Of a stretch of 64,000 bases of DNA, positions 27,998 to 42,890 are shown one piece after another; position 1 is the first letter of the stretch; every line of letters starts with the position of its first letter. The notes under the pieces were generated by a model, which made no database searches, was not told where the DNA came from, and worked only from the letters and a program-made list of their open reading frames with translations. Source of the stretch: Podarcis raffonei (taxonomy: Eukaryota > Chordata > Lepidosauria > Squamata > Lacertidae). A program made the position numbers and the translations under genes. The stretch is from positions 95,366,534 through 95,430,533 of the forward strand of contig NC_070606.1 in assembly GCF_027172205.1 (NCBI RefSeq). The letters are read 5' to 3'.

Positions 27998-28905
27998 CTA
28001 TTTCCCACAAGGTGTCCCCCATCCTATATTTATGCATCTGGTTCTTCCTGCTTAAGTGCAGAACCTTACATTTGTCCCTATTGAAATTCATTTTGTTAGC
28101 TTGCGCCCAGTTCTCCAATCTGTTACGGTCATTTTGAATTCTGGTTCTGTCTTCTCCCAGCCCTCCCTGTTTGGTGTCATCTGCAGATTTGATGAGCATC
28201 TCACCAATTGCTTCATTCAAGTCATTTTAAAACAACAATGGGCCCAGGACAGAACTGTGCAGCACCCCACTTGTCACTTTTTCCCAGGATGATGAGGAAC
28301 CATTAATGACTACTCTTTGGGTTCCATCAGTCAACCAGCTACAAATCCACCTAACAATTACCTAGTTCAACCAACATTTTACCAGCTTCCTTGCGAGAAT
28401 ATCATGGGGGTCTTTGTCAAAAGCCTTACTAAAATAAAAATACACAATATTCACATCATTCACCTGACCCACCAAGCTTATAACTCCATCAAAAAGAAAT
28501 GAGATTCATCTGACATGACTTACTTTTGAGAAACGCATGCTGGGTCTTAGTAATCATAGCATTCTTTTCTAAGTGCTCACAGACCAACTGTTGAATTATC
28601 TGTTCTAGGACCTTCTCTGGTATCGATGTCAAGCTCACTGGTTGGTAGTTACCTGGGTATTCCTTTTTTGCTCACCTCCAGTCTGTAGGAACCTCACCTG
28701 TTCTTCTGCTTGAAACATAGCTGAAGAAAGCTTTTAAAATTATTTTTAACCTCTCTTGCAAGACTCAACTCATTCTGAGCATTAGCTTGCCTGACATTCA
28801 CCCTGCATCTGTTAGCTACCTGTTTATGCTCCTCCTTTGTGATTTCCCATTTTTTCCATTTCTTATATAGGCAATGATCATTGCACATGTGCTTTACCAC
28901 AACCT
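27998..28905 (-). mobile_element. Old CR1 RT fragment
   Basis: Minus-strand pieces NRLENWAQANKMNFNRDKCK, then NAQNELSLAREVK and WKKWEITKEEHKQ, in CR1 order. Several frame breaks. Confidence 0.85.
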
Positions 28906-29499
28906 GGAAGTAGCAGTAAAAGGGGGTGGGGTGGGTGTAACGGGGTGGGCTTATTTCAGATTTTAATATTGCACAGCTTGAATTGACTGGATGGATAAAA
29001 ATTGTCTAGACCCATCTGTTTGATTCAAAACTTTAATTGTGGAACAAAAAGCAGTAAATGATTCAACCAAATAATTCCATATAATATCTTGTGCCGTTCA
29101 GCACAGGCTCGGCATCTTAGAAATAAAAGATAATTCCAAACAGACCTAAAAGCTGAGGCCTCTCTCTTCCTACAGCTTCCAGTTTGCCTGAGGCTGTGCA
29201 TCTTACTCTCACAGAGCATAAGAACGACTCATCCACCACCTTTCCAAGATGGCGAAGTTGTAATTCAATGCCTCTTATGTGATCTAAGGTTAAACACTCA
29301 TGCGTTAGGTAGCAGAGGACAAGAACAATAGTTAATGATAAACTCATCTAGGCACTCAGAGAGAGCTGTTTCTAGCTTAGTACACTCAAGTGGAATTTCT
29401 CCATTTCAGTGTCAATTAAATTATTATACTTAGCAGGGCTTACATGCATTCCACTGTTGCACACAATGACCCAGAATGCAACTCCTGTGCAAATCGAGG
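28906..29499. other. Unassigned insert between two CR1 blocks
   Basis: About 600 bp interrupts the CR1 between its MHKQVANRC-side and its KKLVWLHKELTD-side blocks. No termini, target duplication or ORF could be fixed. The element is not identified. Confidence 0.4.
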
Positions 29500-29745
29500 G
29501 TTGCCTGTACACACCCTTCTTAAATTTCAGCTGATCTGTAAGCTCCTTATGCAGCCAAACCAGTTTCTTTAGATGCCTCCCAATTTTCTTTTTTGCTGGA
29601 ATTGTCTGCATTTGGGCCTTCAATATTTCACCTTTAGGAAACTCCCATCCATCATGGGCCCCTGTCTCCTTGAGTGCTTCTGACCATGGGATCTCACTCA
29701 GTAGTTCCTCAAACTGGAGGCTTCTTCCCCATGAAATCCCTTAGT
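29500..29745 (-). mobile_element. Continuation of the old CR1 fragment
   Basis: Minus strand reads KAQMQTIPAKKKIGRHLKKL and VWLHKELTDQLKFKKGVY, the CR1 segment upstream of the block ending at 28905. Confidence 0.8.
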
Positions 29746-30084
29746 GCATATAAGATAGTAATGAAAAAAGTTTATAACTTGTTTTTTAGATTGTGCAGTA
29801 TTGAGCCCCTGTTCTCAAGCACATCATAGCAAATTATCTATGGTAATAAAACATAAAAGAATCTGCCCCACTCCCCTTAATTCCAGTCAACAGCAGGCAT
29901 TGTCCTTTCACATTGTTTAAATTCCAAAGAAAACCTTCATTGTCCCGATCCTCTGCACAACAGCTGATTTGTTTGTAGCATCCCTTCCATATCTTGCCCA
30001 AAGAGTATTTTAAAAACTCAGATGTAGCTACAAACCACATAATTAAAGTAGCACCTGAGCAACCAAGGGAAAGCCACAGAATTC

Positions 30085-30145
30085 GAGAATTCGAGAATTG
30101 CAGAGTTGAAAGGGATCTAGTCCAACTTCCTGTAATACATGTTGG
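30085..30145 (-). mobile_element. CR1 3' terminal fragment
   Basis: GAATTGCAGAGTTGAAAGG and ATCTAGTCCAACTTCCTG are diverged CR1 terminal sequence, just downstream of gene B's stop. Confidence 0.7.
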
Positions 30146-30226
30146 ATGAAGAGAACAAGAACGATGTAGAAATTTACAGCAAGATATAAGACGCTGGAAG
30201 TATTATTATTTTTTACAGTATATGCT

Positions 30227-30414
30227 TTACGATGAACTGCTGCGGGGAACAGCACAGAGTTTATAAGGACGGGGATGCATTGTCAACGCTGTTACAGGTT
30301 CTTTGTTGAGTTTCTTTGCTTCTGGTATGTGGAAGCTGAATGCCCTCAGCAGGCTAGTGAAAAAGATGAACAGCTCAATCCTCGCCATCTGCTCCCCAAT
30401 ACACGCACGGGCTC
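30227..30414 (-). CDS. CYP2 gene B exon 9 (terminal)
   Basis: 188 bp with TAA: ARACIGEQMARIELFIFFTS, LLRAFSFHIPEAKKLNKEP, LCAVPRSSSS. Acceptor CTTCAG. Confidence 0.95.
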
Positions 30415-33400
30415 CTGAAGAGGAAATAAGGAGAAAGTGGGAAGTGAGCAAAACATTTCCCACCAAATCCAACTCTCAGCAACTAGTTTAAAACTAGTTT
30501 AAAATCTCAGTAAGGAATCTGGGTGGGCCAAGTTTCCTACCTACCACCAAAAGTGGTCTCATGGAAAACCCCACTGCTATAAACCCAATTTTAGCAGTAA
30601 CTTTAATTTTAACTGTCATATGATTCAAGTGCCACCAATAACTTTCACCAAATGTAGACAGTTGCAAAAGTATAGCTATCCACATGTTCTGCATCCTGAA
30701 AACAAATTCAGTAATACTATACATAATATTTTGGGAGAGCATAAGATCCTCCCCTATTTCTCATGAGGCTAATGGAACTTCAGGTATTCTTCCTTAGAGA
30801 CAACCAAGTAAGGTATAGGGATACTCTGTCATAGAAGAACTTGGTTTGGGAAAGATGGCATTAAAAATGGGATCATTGTAGTAAGTTCTGCCTCCTGGAA
30901 TTAGCAGTTTCCTTTTAAATTATTATTATTAAAAAATGCATAGGTTCTCCATTGTTGATCTTCTTCTTAGTCTGTTTTCCCTCAAATATATAAAATCATA
31001 GAATCATTAATTCTAGAGTTGGAAGGGGCCCTGAGGATCATCTCGTCCAACCCCCTGCAATGCAGAAATATGCAGCTGACCCATACAGGGACCAAACCTG
31101 CAACCTTGGTGTTATCAGCACCACACTCTAATCAACTGAGCTATAAGTTTGGGGGCAGAAGGATCCCCTAAACTTTGGATCATTGTAGTAAGCTCTACCT
31201 CATGGAGAGCCTGATCCTCCTCATAATTTCTAGGTTTAGTAAATGTTAGAATTTAATCAATACTTGGAGTGTTAAGAGAAGGTTCCAGACGCTGAATATA
31301 GCAATGTCAAAAATACTGGTCAAACCAGATTTTTTGTCCTAAGAGATCCCCTGGCAGAAGAGCCATCCTGTAGACCTTTGCATCGAGAAACGCCTTTAAG
31401 ATAAGACCTTTAAGCTGTGCACCAATCATCTCTATGGAGCAGGCATAAGCTATAGATGGGGAGTGCTCTTTCTGCTGTTTGCTTAAATTGAATGGGAAAG
31501 TGCTGACAGCCTCTTCAGAAACCTCCCATCTTCTACCAGAGCTGGAGCTCAAGGTCCTGTGACTATTCTCAGGCTTTGCTGGGAGGCTGATGATGAAAGT
31601 CTGATAGCTCAGTGTGACACACTCCATCAATTGACTCACTAACCAGGAGAAGGAAGAAGACGAAATCACCTGTCCCAGATATATGCAGGGAGAAGAGCTC
31701 TGTTCATCTCTTTCCTGCTGCTGAAGAATAGCATTAACAGTCTTCTTGGATTACAGCCTAGATTCAGCAGCTAATTATTTGCATTCTCCCCAGAGTTTTG
31801 ACAGCTGACAGTAATGCTTCAAAAGTGAAAATGTATCCTAAACAATTCATTTGAAGCCATGTTCTATGACTTTTCTTTACATGGCTTGCCACTGTTCTCA
31901 AATTTCAAGGCGGTCTTTGAGCATCTTACTGTTTTCAGTAGGTTTCACAACATGCTGTCTAGAGTTACCCTTAATGTATAGATAGCTTGCCAGTTAACTG
32001 GCAACAGAGGTTGCTTAGAAGTATGTGACTCAACCCTCCCCACCCCCATGTTTTCCCTTGGGTTGAGAAGGCTACTGTGACCTGTTTCAGAGTCTCTACG
32101 TACTTGCAGGTAAAGGTAAAGGGACCCCTGACCATTAGGTCCAGTTGTGACCGACTCTGTGGTTGTGGCGCTCATCTTGCTTTACTGGCCAAGGGAGACT
32201 GCGTTTGTCCGCAGACAGCTTCTGGGTCATGTGGCCAGCATGACTAAGCTGCTTCTGGCGAACCAGAGCAGCACACCAAAATGCCGTTTACCTTCCCGCC
32301 TGAGTGGTACCTATTTATCTACTTGCACTTTAACGTGCTTTTGAACTGCTAGGTTGGCAGGATCTGGGACCGAGTAATGGGAGCTCACTCTGTTGCAGGG
32401 ATTTGAAACACCGACCTTCTGATCAGCAAGCCCTAGGCTCTGTGGTTTAGACCACAGCACCACCCGCGTCCCACGTACTTGCAGAAGAAAACACAAATTT
32501 GGATTAAATATGCATCCACTTTATTCCATATGAAAAGTTGTATTCTCTTTCACGGGTGGGGTGGACAAAGGACTCAGTAATAATGAATGAGTCACACACA
32601 GGTAATAAAAGACAAAATGCCAGCAGGTGAAGCTTTCCCATATTTGTATATCTATACTAGAAAAAGATTAACCTATTGAATATCTGCCTGCTACACAGCA
32701 GTTGCAACTGGACTTCTCCGCAACCCTTCCCCTCTGCAGGGAGGTGGGACCGATTCGGATGGTCCGCCCCCGCCACTTAATGGATCCAATTGGCTTCCAG
32801 AGAGTGGTAGGGGATGCTTTATCCCAAGTTGATGGCCTTTCAGCTGATTCCCTGGTGGCACGCTGGAATGCGGAGTTAACCAGGGCTATTGACTGTCTGG
32901 CTCTGAAGCGCCCTCTCCGATTGCATGGAGCCCGGACAGCCCCGTGGTTTTCCCCGGAGCTGAGGGTGATGAAACAATCGTTGAGACGGCTAGAGCGCCG
33001 GTGGCGGAAAACTCATTCTGAATCAGACCGGACACGGGTTAGAGCTCAACGTCGAGCCTACCAAGTGGCAATGGTGACGGCGAAGAGGGCCTTCTTCGCC
33101 GCCTCCATTGCATCTGCAGAAAACAGCAGCAGGAGACTTTTTCAGGTGGTTCGCAATCTATCGGAACCACCTGTACCACCGGGGCCTGGTAGGGACCCCA
33201 AGATCTCCTGCGATGCTTTTGCAAAGTTTTTTGCAGATAAAATCGCTCAGATTCAGAAGGAGGTAGACTCCACCGTGGGAGCAGGGCCAGGGCGGGAGAG
33301 TGCTAGAGTTCTGTCTGGTCCTGTTACATGGGATCAATTCCAATCTGTTACCTCCGAGGATGTGGACAGGCTGCTTGGACAAGTGAAACCGACCACCTGT

Positions 33401-34862
33401 CATTAAACCGCTTCTTAAAAAAACATCTTTAGACCTGGCCAATTTGGCCAACTATCGCCCAGTCTCAAATCTGCCATTCTTGGGCAAGGTGATTGAGCTG
33501 GTGGTTGCTGAACAACTCCAAGCACGCCTGGAGGAAACGGACCATTTGGATCCCTTCCAATCGGGATTCAGGCCTCACCATGGGACTGAAACTGCCTTGG
33601 TCGCGCTGGTTGATGATCTCCGGCGGGCTAGGGACAAAGGTGAGAGCTGTTTCCTAGTTCTGCTGGATCTCTCAGCGGCCTTTGACACCATCGACCATAA
33701 CATCCTTCTGGACCGTCTAGAGGGGCTGGCAGCTGGGGGCACTGTCATACAGTGGTTCCGCTCCTTCCTCCTGGGCCGTGTCCAGAAAGTGGTGGTGGGG
33801 GATGAGTGTTCAGACCCCTGGGCTCTCACTTGTGGGGTGCCTCAGGGTTCTGTCCTCTCCCCCATGCTTTTTAATATCTATATGAAGCCGCTGGGAGAGA
33901 TCATCAGGGGGTTTGGACTGGGTGTTCATCAGTATGCAGATGACACCCAGCTCTACCTCTCCTTTAAATCAGAACCAGTGAAGGCGGTGAAGGTCCTGTG
34001 TGAGTGCCTGGAGGCGGTTGGAGGATGGATGGCGGCTAACAGATTGAGGTTGAATCCTGACAAGACAGAAGTACTGTTTTTGGGGGACAGGGAGCGGGTT
34101 GGTGTGGGGGATTCCCTGGTCTTGAATGGGGTAACTGTGCCCCTGAAGGACCAGGTGCGCAGCCTGGGAGTCATTTTGGACTCACAGCTGTCCATGGAGG
34201 CGCAGGTTAACTCTGTGTCCAGGGCAGCTGTCTACCAGCTCCACCTGGTACGCAGGCTAAGACCCTACCTGCCCGCGAACTGTCTCGCCAGAGTGGTGCA
34301 TGCTCTAGTTATCTCACGCTTGGACTACTGCAACGCGCTCTACGTGGGGCTACCTTTGAAGGTGACCTGGAAACTGCAATTAATCCAGAATGCGGCAGCT
34401 AGACTGGTGACTGGGAGTGGCCGCCGGGACCACATAACACCGGTTCTGAGAGATCTGCATTGGCTCCCAGTACATTTCCGAGCACAATTCAAAGTGTTGG
34501 TGCTGACCTTTAAAGCCCTAAATGGCCTCGGTCCTGTATACCTGAAGGAGCGTCTCCACCCCCATCGTTCAGCCCGGACACTGAGATCCAGCGCCGAGGG
34601 CCTTCTGGCGGTTCCCTCATTGCGAGAAGTGAGGCTACAGGGAACCAGACAGAGGGCCTTCTCGGTAGTGGCGCCCGCCCTGTGGAACGCCCTCCCATCA
34701 GATGTCAAAGAGATAAATAATTACCTGTCATTCAGAAGACATCTTAAGGCAGCCCTGTTCAGGGAAGTTTTTAATATGTAACGCTGTACTGTTTTTAACT
34801 GATTGGGAGCTGCCCAGAGTAGCTGGGGAAACTCAGCCAGATGGGCGGGGTATAAATAATAA

Positions 34863-34907
<45 letters not shown>

Positions 34908-37900
34908 GTTATTTATTCTTTCTGCCTGCCCTGAGATCTCTGCTCTTTCCAATACCCAACCACATTCACTCATTGGCTAAAAACACTGCAATGTGGGAGT
35001 AGGATCGTATCTCACAGAGCAATTGTTTTAACTGCTGCTTGTAGTGTTTGCTTCATAGCATCCATTCTACGAGATGAAAGTTCATTTCTGTTGGCTGTGT
35101 GCCTGGTACTGCAATGCCACCTATATTTTGTACCCTACCACACCTTCCTGATCAAAGCTTGACCTCATTGAAGCAACCCGGCAAACATGGTTATGAATCA
35201 CTTAATCATTTACCTGCTCCGAATGCCAGAAATTCTTCTCTAGCCACAAAATTTCCATCCTTGTCCAAAAAATGATTTGGATTGAACTCTCTAGGATTCT
35301 CCCATTGTTTCAGATCGTAAAGAACAGAGCGCAGATCTGGAATAACAAAGGTTCCCTGCAAGGAAGAAACAAATGACTCAGCCTACATCCAGGCAGGGCA
35401 TTATCTTGCAAACGGGTTGTTGAGACCCAATTTTTCTGCGTACTCAGTTGGCACAGGCTCATTGCCATTCTGCTGCTGGCTGCCTACACCACTGGTTGAA
35501 GGCTAGCAGGAAATATCCACAGTATGTATTTTTATCCCTCCCTCCCCAATTCCCAAGTAGCTTACAAGATTAAACCTCAGATTTCTTGTTCATTTTTCTT
35601 TTTAAAAAATGCTTTTGCGCAATTCTGATTTAACAGAATTGCACCTGCAGGCATGGCTGGGTTATTGTTTTGTTTGTTATTATGTTATGTATTTTTGTGT
35701 TTTTACACTGTAAACTGCTGTGATCCTTGGATGGAGGATGGTGTATAAATTTAATAAATAAACAATACATCTCTTAATATAGAAATCAACTTCACCAGGC
35801 TCATGTTATTTTCAGTCCACATAATATATAGAGAAGAGATGTGGAGAGAATGTGCACAGTGGACCCGAATGGCTATGAAGCAGAGAAAGCAGAGTCTGTA
35901 CCTTGGGAATGGGATAACCAAGTATGTTTACATCCTTCACACTCTGCCTAGGTGGCCCAAAAAGCAATATATATTTAGCACGCTGGATCTCATGAATCAC
36001 TGCATTGGTATAAGGTAGTTTCTTACGATCTTGATAGGAGATTGAGTGAGAGGAACCAAAAACATCTTCCATCTCCTTGTAGACTTTATCTGAGGGAAAA
36101 GAATATTTATTCACTTGTTCTTACATAACTCCACAAACTCCAAAGAGAATTTCATATAAAGCTTTCTAACCATCTTCATTCAGAGCTAAACAACAGACTA
36201 TTGGAATGTGAGTAATATTTCTACATGTGCCTTGATTCTCTTCAATAAATCTATGTATGAGAGCTTTGTGGAGTTTTGTTGAATACTATCCAGATTGAGA
36301 GAGAAGTCTCAGGATGGAATAGTAAGAACGAGTGAGTTCACCCTTCTTAGGCTTGAAGAATTAGACTGAAACTAGATTGCAAAAGAGGAAGGGAGGTTTC
36401 TTCCTGCTCTGGGCAGAGCCAATAGAAAGGATTTTCCAGATTGAGAGAGAAGTCTTAGGACGGAATACAGACCATTTCATTCCTGGATCAGGATGGGCTG
36501 TTGCTGTCACTGAACAGGTCTCTCTTACCCTAGGCTCAGACTTCGGTAATAGGGTGCCCTAAACAAGGACAAATTCTGGTGCCCGCTTCCCTCTTGCTTT
36601 CTGTTCTGTGCATGTTGTCAAGTGCTCTGTGTCACAGTTTCTCCACCCTTGCCTTGGCACCCTGTGTGGGGAACTGCCCACACTGCCCTAAATCCAGCAC
36701 TGCTCTTACCTTGGACTTCTGGATGAATTGCAATAAGGAGCATTGCCCATTTCAGAGTAGAAGCAGTTGTCTCTGTCCCTGCACCAAAAAAATCCAGAAT
36801 ACACTCAGCCAGATTATCTTCATCATATGTAGTATAAGGATCATTCTGGGTCTGTTAAGGATAATGATAAACATTAAATTTATTTTACAACAGACTTAAA
36901 GCATTTCACTTTTTGGTGTTCATGAAAATTCTTCAGTATTTTTGTGCAATTTTCTCTTAATATACACATTTTTGTATTCAGTATTGCCTAACCTAGTATA
37001 CACAGCTTGGCAAAGCAATTTCTTCTAATATCAAGCAATTTTGTGTGTTGTTTTAACTAAGATTTGCATATATTTGCCTACTTTAGCCAAGGGTATGCAT
37101 TTTTGTGATGAACAGAATTCACATACAGTGAGGATATTGTACCTACTTTCTCAAGCTGAAGTAGATAGAAATCAATGTAGTCCTGTGGCTCAGTCAGGGA
37201 ATGTTGCTCCCTATGTTTCTCTATCTCCTTCAGCACAATGGAAATTGCCTCATCATAGGCAGAAAATATCTTTTTATGAGTTCCTGGGAGATATTGCATG
37301 ATCCATGGGAACATTTCATAAAGCTAAAGGGAAGCAAAATCCAAATGTTTATTTATAACTTGAAAAGAATAGTACTAAATATCAGAGGTACTATCTGTCC
37401 ATGACTGCAAAAAGAACAACTTATGCAAAATTCTGGGGAAGAGAAAAGAAATGTCATCAAAGATCTGAGGACCTTACAAAAAGGAAGAATATTCCCACCC
37501 ACTCCCCGTCTTTAAACCTTACAACAACCCTTGTGAGGAAGGTTAGGCTGAGAAAGAGGGACCAAACAGGTATTTAAAGCCAGGCCTTCTCCATCTATGC
37601 CCAACACTCTATCCACGACCAAAACGGTTTTCTGAGTGCTACTGGCCATGGGTTAGGACATTGGGGAGATCTGTCTGGCTCAATAAGGGGGGGGGGGAGA
37701 ACTCACAGCATGGAAAAAGCTGCCTCCAAATTGTAAGCTCATTTCAAGTATCTCCAGCAGTCTCTTAAAGTTTTCATCATCTGTAGATAACTGGTTTCCA
37801 AATGTCAAAGCACATATTATACTGGAGATTGACTTCGTGATTGGTACCGATGGATCAAATGGCTGTCCTGCAAAAGAAGTCATTTACTGTCATATTACTG

Positions 37901-40900
37901 TCAAGCTGATAAATTTCACATTAGGGTTGGAAGGATACTGGAATCTCCAGCAATAATTTGTTCCAGAAGAAAACAAGCAAAATACATGACATTCCCCCCC
38001 AAAATAGATAGACCAAATAAAGGTTTCAGCAGACTGGAATGTGCCAGCATTATCACCCTTGTATCACATACCCTTTGAATTTGCAAAGACCTCCACAAGA
38101 CGATGGGCTGCCTCTTCTATTTGGTGCTCCATGCCTTTCTTCCCCAGCCCCAGCTTCCGCATAGTAGCTATACCAAACCGCCTCTGCTGCCTCCACGTGT
38201 GACCATTTGAAAATACAATTCCTGAAGCCATCAAGAAACGACAAATTATTGGTCACAAATACTCATGCCCAAAAGATTGTTGGGTTGGTTGCCAGCTTAG
38301 AAGAGGCCAAATTAAGTGCTTATGCATGCAAGAAATGCAAGGCTGCTGCTGAACCACAGCAAAACTAGACAAGATGCCTTATAATTACCTCCTTGCCCTT
38401 ATGTCTAGTAAAACTAGGAACTATTATAGCAGGGGTCAGCAAACCTTTTCAGCAGGGGGGTGGTCCACTGTCCCTTAGACCTTGTGGGGGATTGGACTAT
38501 ATTTTGGGGGGAAATAATGAATGAATTCCTATGCCCCACAAATGACCCAGAGATGCATTTTAAATAAAAGGACACATTCTACTCATGTAAAAACATGCTG
38601 ATTCCTGGACCGCCCACAGGCTGGATTTAGACGACTATTGGGCCAGATTTGGCCCCCAGGCCTTAGTTTGCCTACCCATGTATTATAGCATCTTATTTGA
38701 CTGGGCATACAGAGAAAGAGGACACCGTATCAGAACTAATTTCAAGTACTCTTCTGTCTGGTGTGTAAGAGGCACTTAGTCATCACCCAAGGTGTCCAGC
38801 TATAGCAGTTGACGCTCTTTGTTATTATTTTTAAGTAATTGGTAATTATTCATTATAGAAGGGTTACAGATAAATCCGTAGAATCCATAGGGTTTTGTTG
38901 ATTACCGGTAGCTATTAGAATTGTGACTTCTTAACATGGGGTACCTTCATGCTCATTGTACCAGCTCCCTTAAATTCTAACACTTTTTAATATTACTTAA
39001 ATGTTGTTAAGTGGTCGACTTTATACACCATTTCCCACTTTCTTTTTAATACTAATGCTCAGTTAAAGTGTTTAATGTTAGAGTATAAAGGGACTGAAGG
39101 GGGCGAAAAAGTCTAATAGTGGATTATTGCTGCAGCTCCTGATGATAACAGGTTCTAAATTTAGCTCCTTAATGGTTGCACTCTACAGTAACAAGAGCCT
39201 GATGGCTCATCCTCCTGTCATAGTGGCCAACAAGATGCTCGCTGGAAGCTCACAAGCAGGACCTGAGTTCAACACTACGTTCTCCTTCTCTTGTTTCCAG
39301 CAATTGGAATTCAGAAGCATACTGCCTCTGATTGTGGGGAAAGACTCACTAGCCATAGTGGCTAGTGGCCATGAATAGCTTTATCCTCCCTGAAAGTTGT
39401 CTAGGCTAGGGCTGCCATACTGGGATTTCAAAGGTGGAAGTGACATCCAGGGGGAAAGGCGGTGGTTAGTCCTGGATCTTTGGTAAGTTAACTGAAGATT
39501 TGTGTTTTTGTAAACCCCCCCCCCAAAGCTCAACAATTTTGGGGTCTACCTAATTTGGGGGATCTTTCAGGGTGTCCTGGTTTTTACTTTGTGAAATATG
39601 GCAACCATATCTAAGCATCTTCCACAGCTCTCCAACTTGCCTTCAGTAGTTGAATTCAATAGTTTAATTTTTGCACTGTGTGAAGTACTTTTGTTTGTCT
39701 GCCCTCAATCTTCCAACTCTTATGAGTTCCCTGGGGGGAAGACAAGTAAAACATCTTATTATCCACAACTTACCCCTTCCTTTTAATGTTGTTCTAAGGA
39801 AAGGGGTCACCGGTCGGTCAACAAAATCTTCCTCATGGTTGATCAGGGCTTCTTTCACGGCTTGGAAGCCAGACAGTACTACGACAGGTAGAAGTCCTAT
39901 TCGTATAGTGTAAACGTTTCCATATTGCTTTGCCATCTGCCATTGGGATCAAAGTGGAGGCGAGAAGCAATCATATGGAGGAGGCGATTTCAAGTTAGTA
40001 TGTGACCTACACCTTTCTTCAGCTGCTGGCAGGGTGGAGCTCTCCACTCCCTTTTAAACATAAGCCACTATTTTAAAGTAACCACTTACATTTCTTCATT
40101 CAATAATCATGTAATAACTAAGCATACACAACTTTGTTAACAAGAGCACCTGTATCTTACTAATGCCTTACCATGCTATGGAAAAAAGGGAAGTCTCTGT
40201 TACGGCGGCGGAGGGAGGCGGGAACCTCTGAGAAAGTGAAGGACAAAGCATATTGCAAGATAAGAGAGATGTAATATGGAAAGAGGGTTACAGTCTTAAG
40301 TCCACAGCTTGGGAGGGCTATTAAACACCCATTTGTTTTATCTGGCCTTCCCTTGACTATTTTGTGTCCTGTTTGCTGGACTGGAGCTGGGGTAGAATGT
40401 ATTATTTTGGATTTTAAAAAAAAATATTTACTTTGTATAATTGTAGCCTTTTTTCTTTCTTTCTTTCTTTTTTTTTTTTAGTTCAAAAGAGGCTGTCCAG
40501 ATAAAAGGGCTTTCTGCCTTTATTTCAGACAGATTGGACCATAATGTAAAACAGTATTGCTTGGACAAAAGTTCATTGTATAACACAGTAATGGTAAGTT
40601 GTACTGCTTTTTTTCAGATGTGCACAAAAAGGTTTTTCCCTCTCTGTCTACTTCTCAAAGCATATTTCTGTAGGCAAGATGGAAAGGACCAAGTTTGTAC
40701 CAAATTAATCATTCCCAGGTTGTGGAATAATAGGTTTGGGATTAGAATTCTATTTAAATTCTATTTTATTGATTTTCCATCAATTGTAGCCTTTTTTCAT
40801 GTGCGCTGCTGTGGGTGGGCTTTGCCCCCCAAAGCAACATAGAACTGTTTGGTTTTTTTAAAAAGGTTTTTTAATTGTTTTTCAAATTACTTTAGAACTA

Positions 40901-42848
40901 CAAAGACAGATGAACAGTAACAAAACAAAACAAAAATTATACTGTATCCAGCTAAATGCAGGGCATACAAAGCCTAAACATATTAAATGATACCACCCAA
41001 TCCAAGATCAAAACATCCATATTTCTCTAGATACGGGATAGATACTTGTAAATCTGAAACTATAATACATGAATACTCAGTACAGCATACTGAGTAGAAA
41101 TGACCAGAATCTTCCTGTCCCTTAGAGACCCCTAATGTATGGAGTCTTTAGGACAGGCCCTCCGGCCCTCCGGTCAGTTTATTTGCTTGGGTAAAATCCT
41201 AAAAAACCTCAACATCTTGAATCCTAAAAAAAAGCTCAACAACTTTGATCGGCCCACACAGCCCTTCACTTCATCAAATCTGGCCCTTTTTGACCCCACT
41301 GCTTTAGGATATATAGTTTATTTACACATATATACAGCTTGAGCCTACGATGGAGGGGCTCACAGCATTAACACCCCAAAAGGGCCTTGCTTCCCCCCCA
41401 TAGCTACAGTCTTATATTCAAACAGAAATCAAGCATCACTCTGTCTCTCTGGCTTCCCAGCCTGCTGCTTCTAGCTTCTAGCTCACATCACTCCACTCTC
41501 AGTCAGTGAGGGAGGCCCACGCATTTCCCACTGGTGTGGAGCCACTTCCTTTGTTCCCTTAATGGCTATCACCTCACCAGGAATTTTAATCCTTGCTTAT
41601 ATTTTAATACTTCCTTGATCCAGGGATTAGAAGGGTCTCTTGCATACAGCCTATTCCCTGCCGCCCAGCTCATAACAAGATACTTGGTTGAGTCTGAAGT
41701 GAAAAGAAGGTTGCCATTACTTTGCACTTTGTACATGGCTCAGAAACTTAGTGCAGAACACTCCTGTCTCAGCAGTGTCTACACTGGCTTCGTCATGTCT
41801 ACAGAATGGAAGATGGCAGGATCCACAAGTACATGCTCTGCGGAGAGCTGGCTTTAGGTACCAGGCCCAGGGGCAGACCAACACTGTACTAGTAAGATGT
41901 CTGCAGACCTGACATGAAGGCTGGAAACATCAACCCTGCCATGTGGAAATCCCTTGCAGATGACCACAGTGCCAGAAAACGATCAAATAGGTTGTGTATC
42001 CACAGCAGTGACCAGAGGAAGAATGACCTCTGGGAGGAATGCAGAGAGAAGAAACGCCATGGTGCACCTGCAGCAGCACAACCAGATGCCTTTATCTGCC
42101 CCAACTGCAACAAAACATGTCTCTCCCATATCGGCCTCTACAGCCAAAGCAGGTGTTGCAACCTTTCAACAGTTTAACTTTACCTCCAAAGGCGCACCAC
42201 CTTTAGAGAGGTGTGAGATGCATGTCTTTGATAAAAAGCCGTGACTCATAGAGTCTATACACCTTCTGAGTCACTGCTTGTTGTGCTCCTTGATGACTGC
42301 TTTGGAAATGCTGGTTCAGTGGCATATTGTTCATTGACTGGGGATTTTAGGTCAACTTGCTGGAGATTTTGTAGAATTTTGTAGTTGAAGCAGTTTCAGT
42401 ATTAGAGACTGATAAACTGATATGGGCTGATGCCTTATTGGTACTTACCATCCAGCTATCCCAGCTGAGCTGGGAGAGCCACAGTTTTCAAACCTCTGTC
42501 ATACAGAAAACCCCGCCTTCCAGGGCTGGCTCTGTGTAAAGTTAAGGGTCTCCTTTGCTACTATGCTCACAGGCAAACTGGAGCTGAGCTAGTCATTTTA
42601 TGATTGTAAAATAAAAATAATCATTACTGTTGGAGTTATAGGCAAGCAGAAGATTTTTGTTTATTGAGTAAATGATATGAAAACTGACCGATAATAATTG
42701 TGCATATAAATTTACTATAAGATACATAAAATCAATAAAAACTATCAGTACTTTTATTGAACAGTAGACTAAACAAGTCAATAAGGTTTTTTTTCTCCTA
42801 AGCATACACTCTTATAGCCAAGAGTCTTTTGACATCTTAAACTGTCAA

Positions 42849-42890
<42 letters not shown>

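Noticed and set aside
31078-31145. A tRNA-Ile gene on the minus strand
   Set aside because: The acceptor stem is incomplete, the B-box is changed (GGTTTGGTCCC) and the sequence runs directly into a CR1 tail, so it is a SINE head.
32702-33406. A host gene of 234 residues
   Set aside because: Sequence and position identify it as the pre-RT part of an L2 that continues at 33444.
41760-42180. A host zinc-finger gene
   Set aside because: The terminal CxxC motif follows the HVxRM-type end of a LINE; frames are broken.
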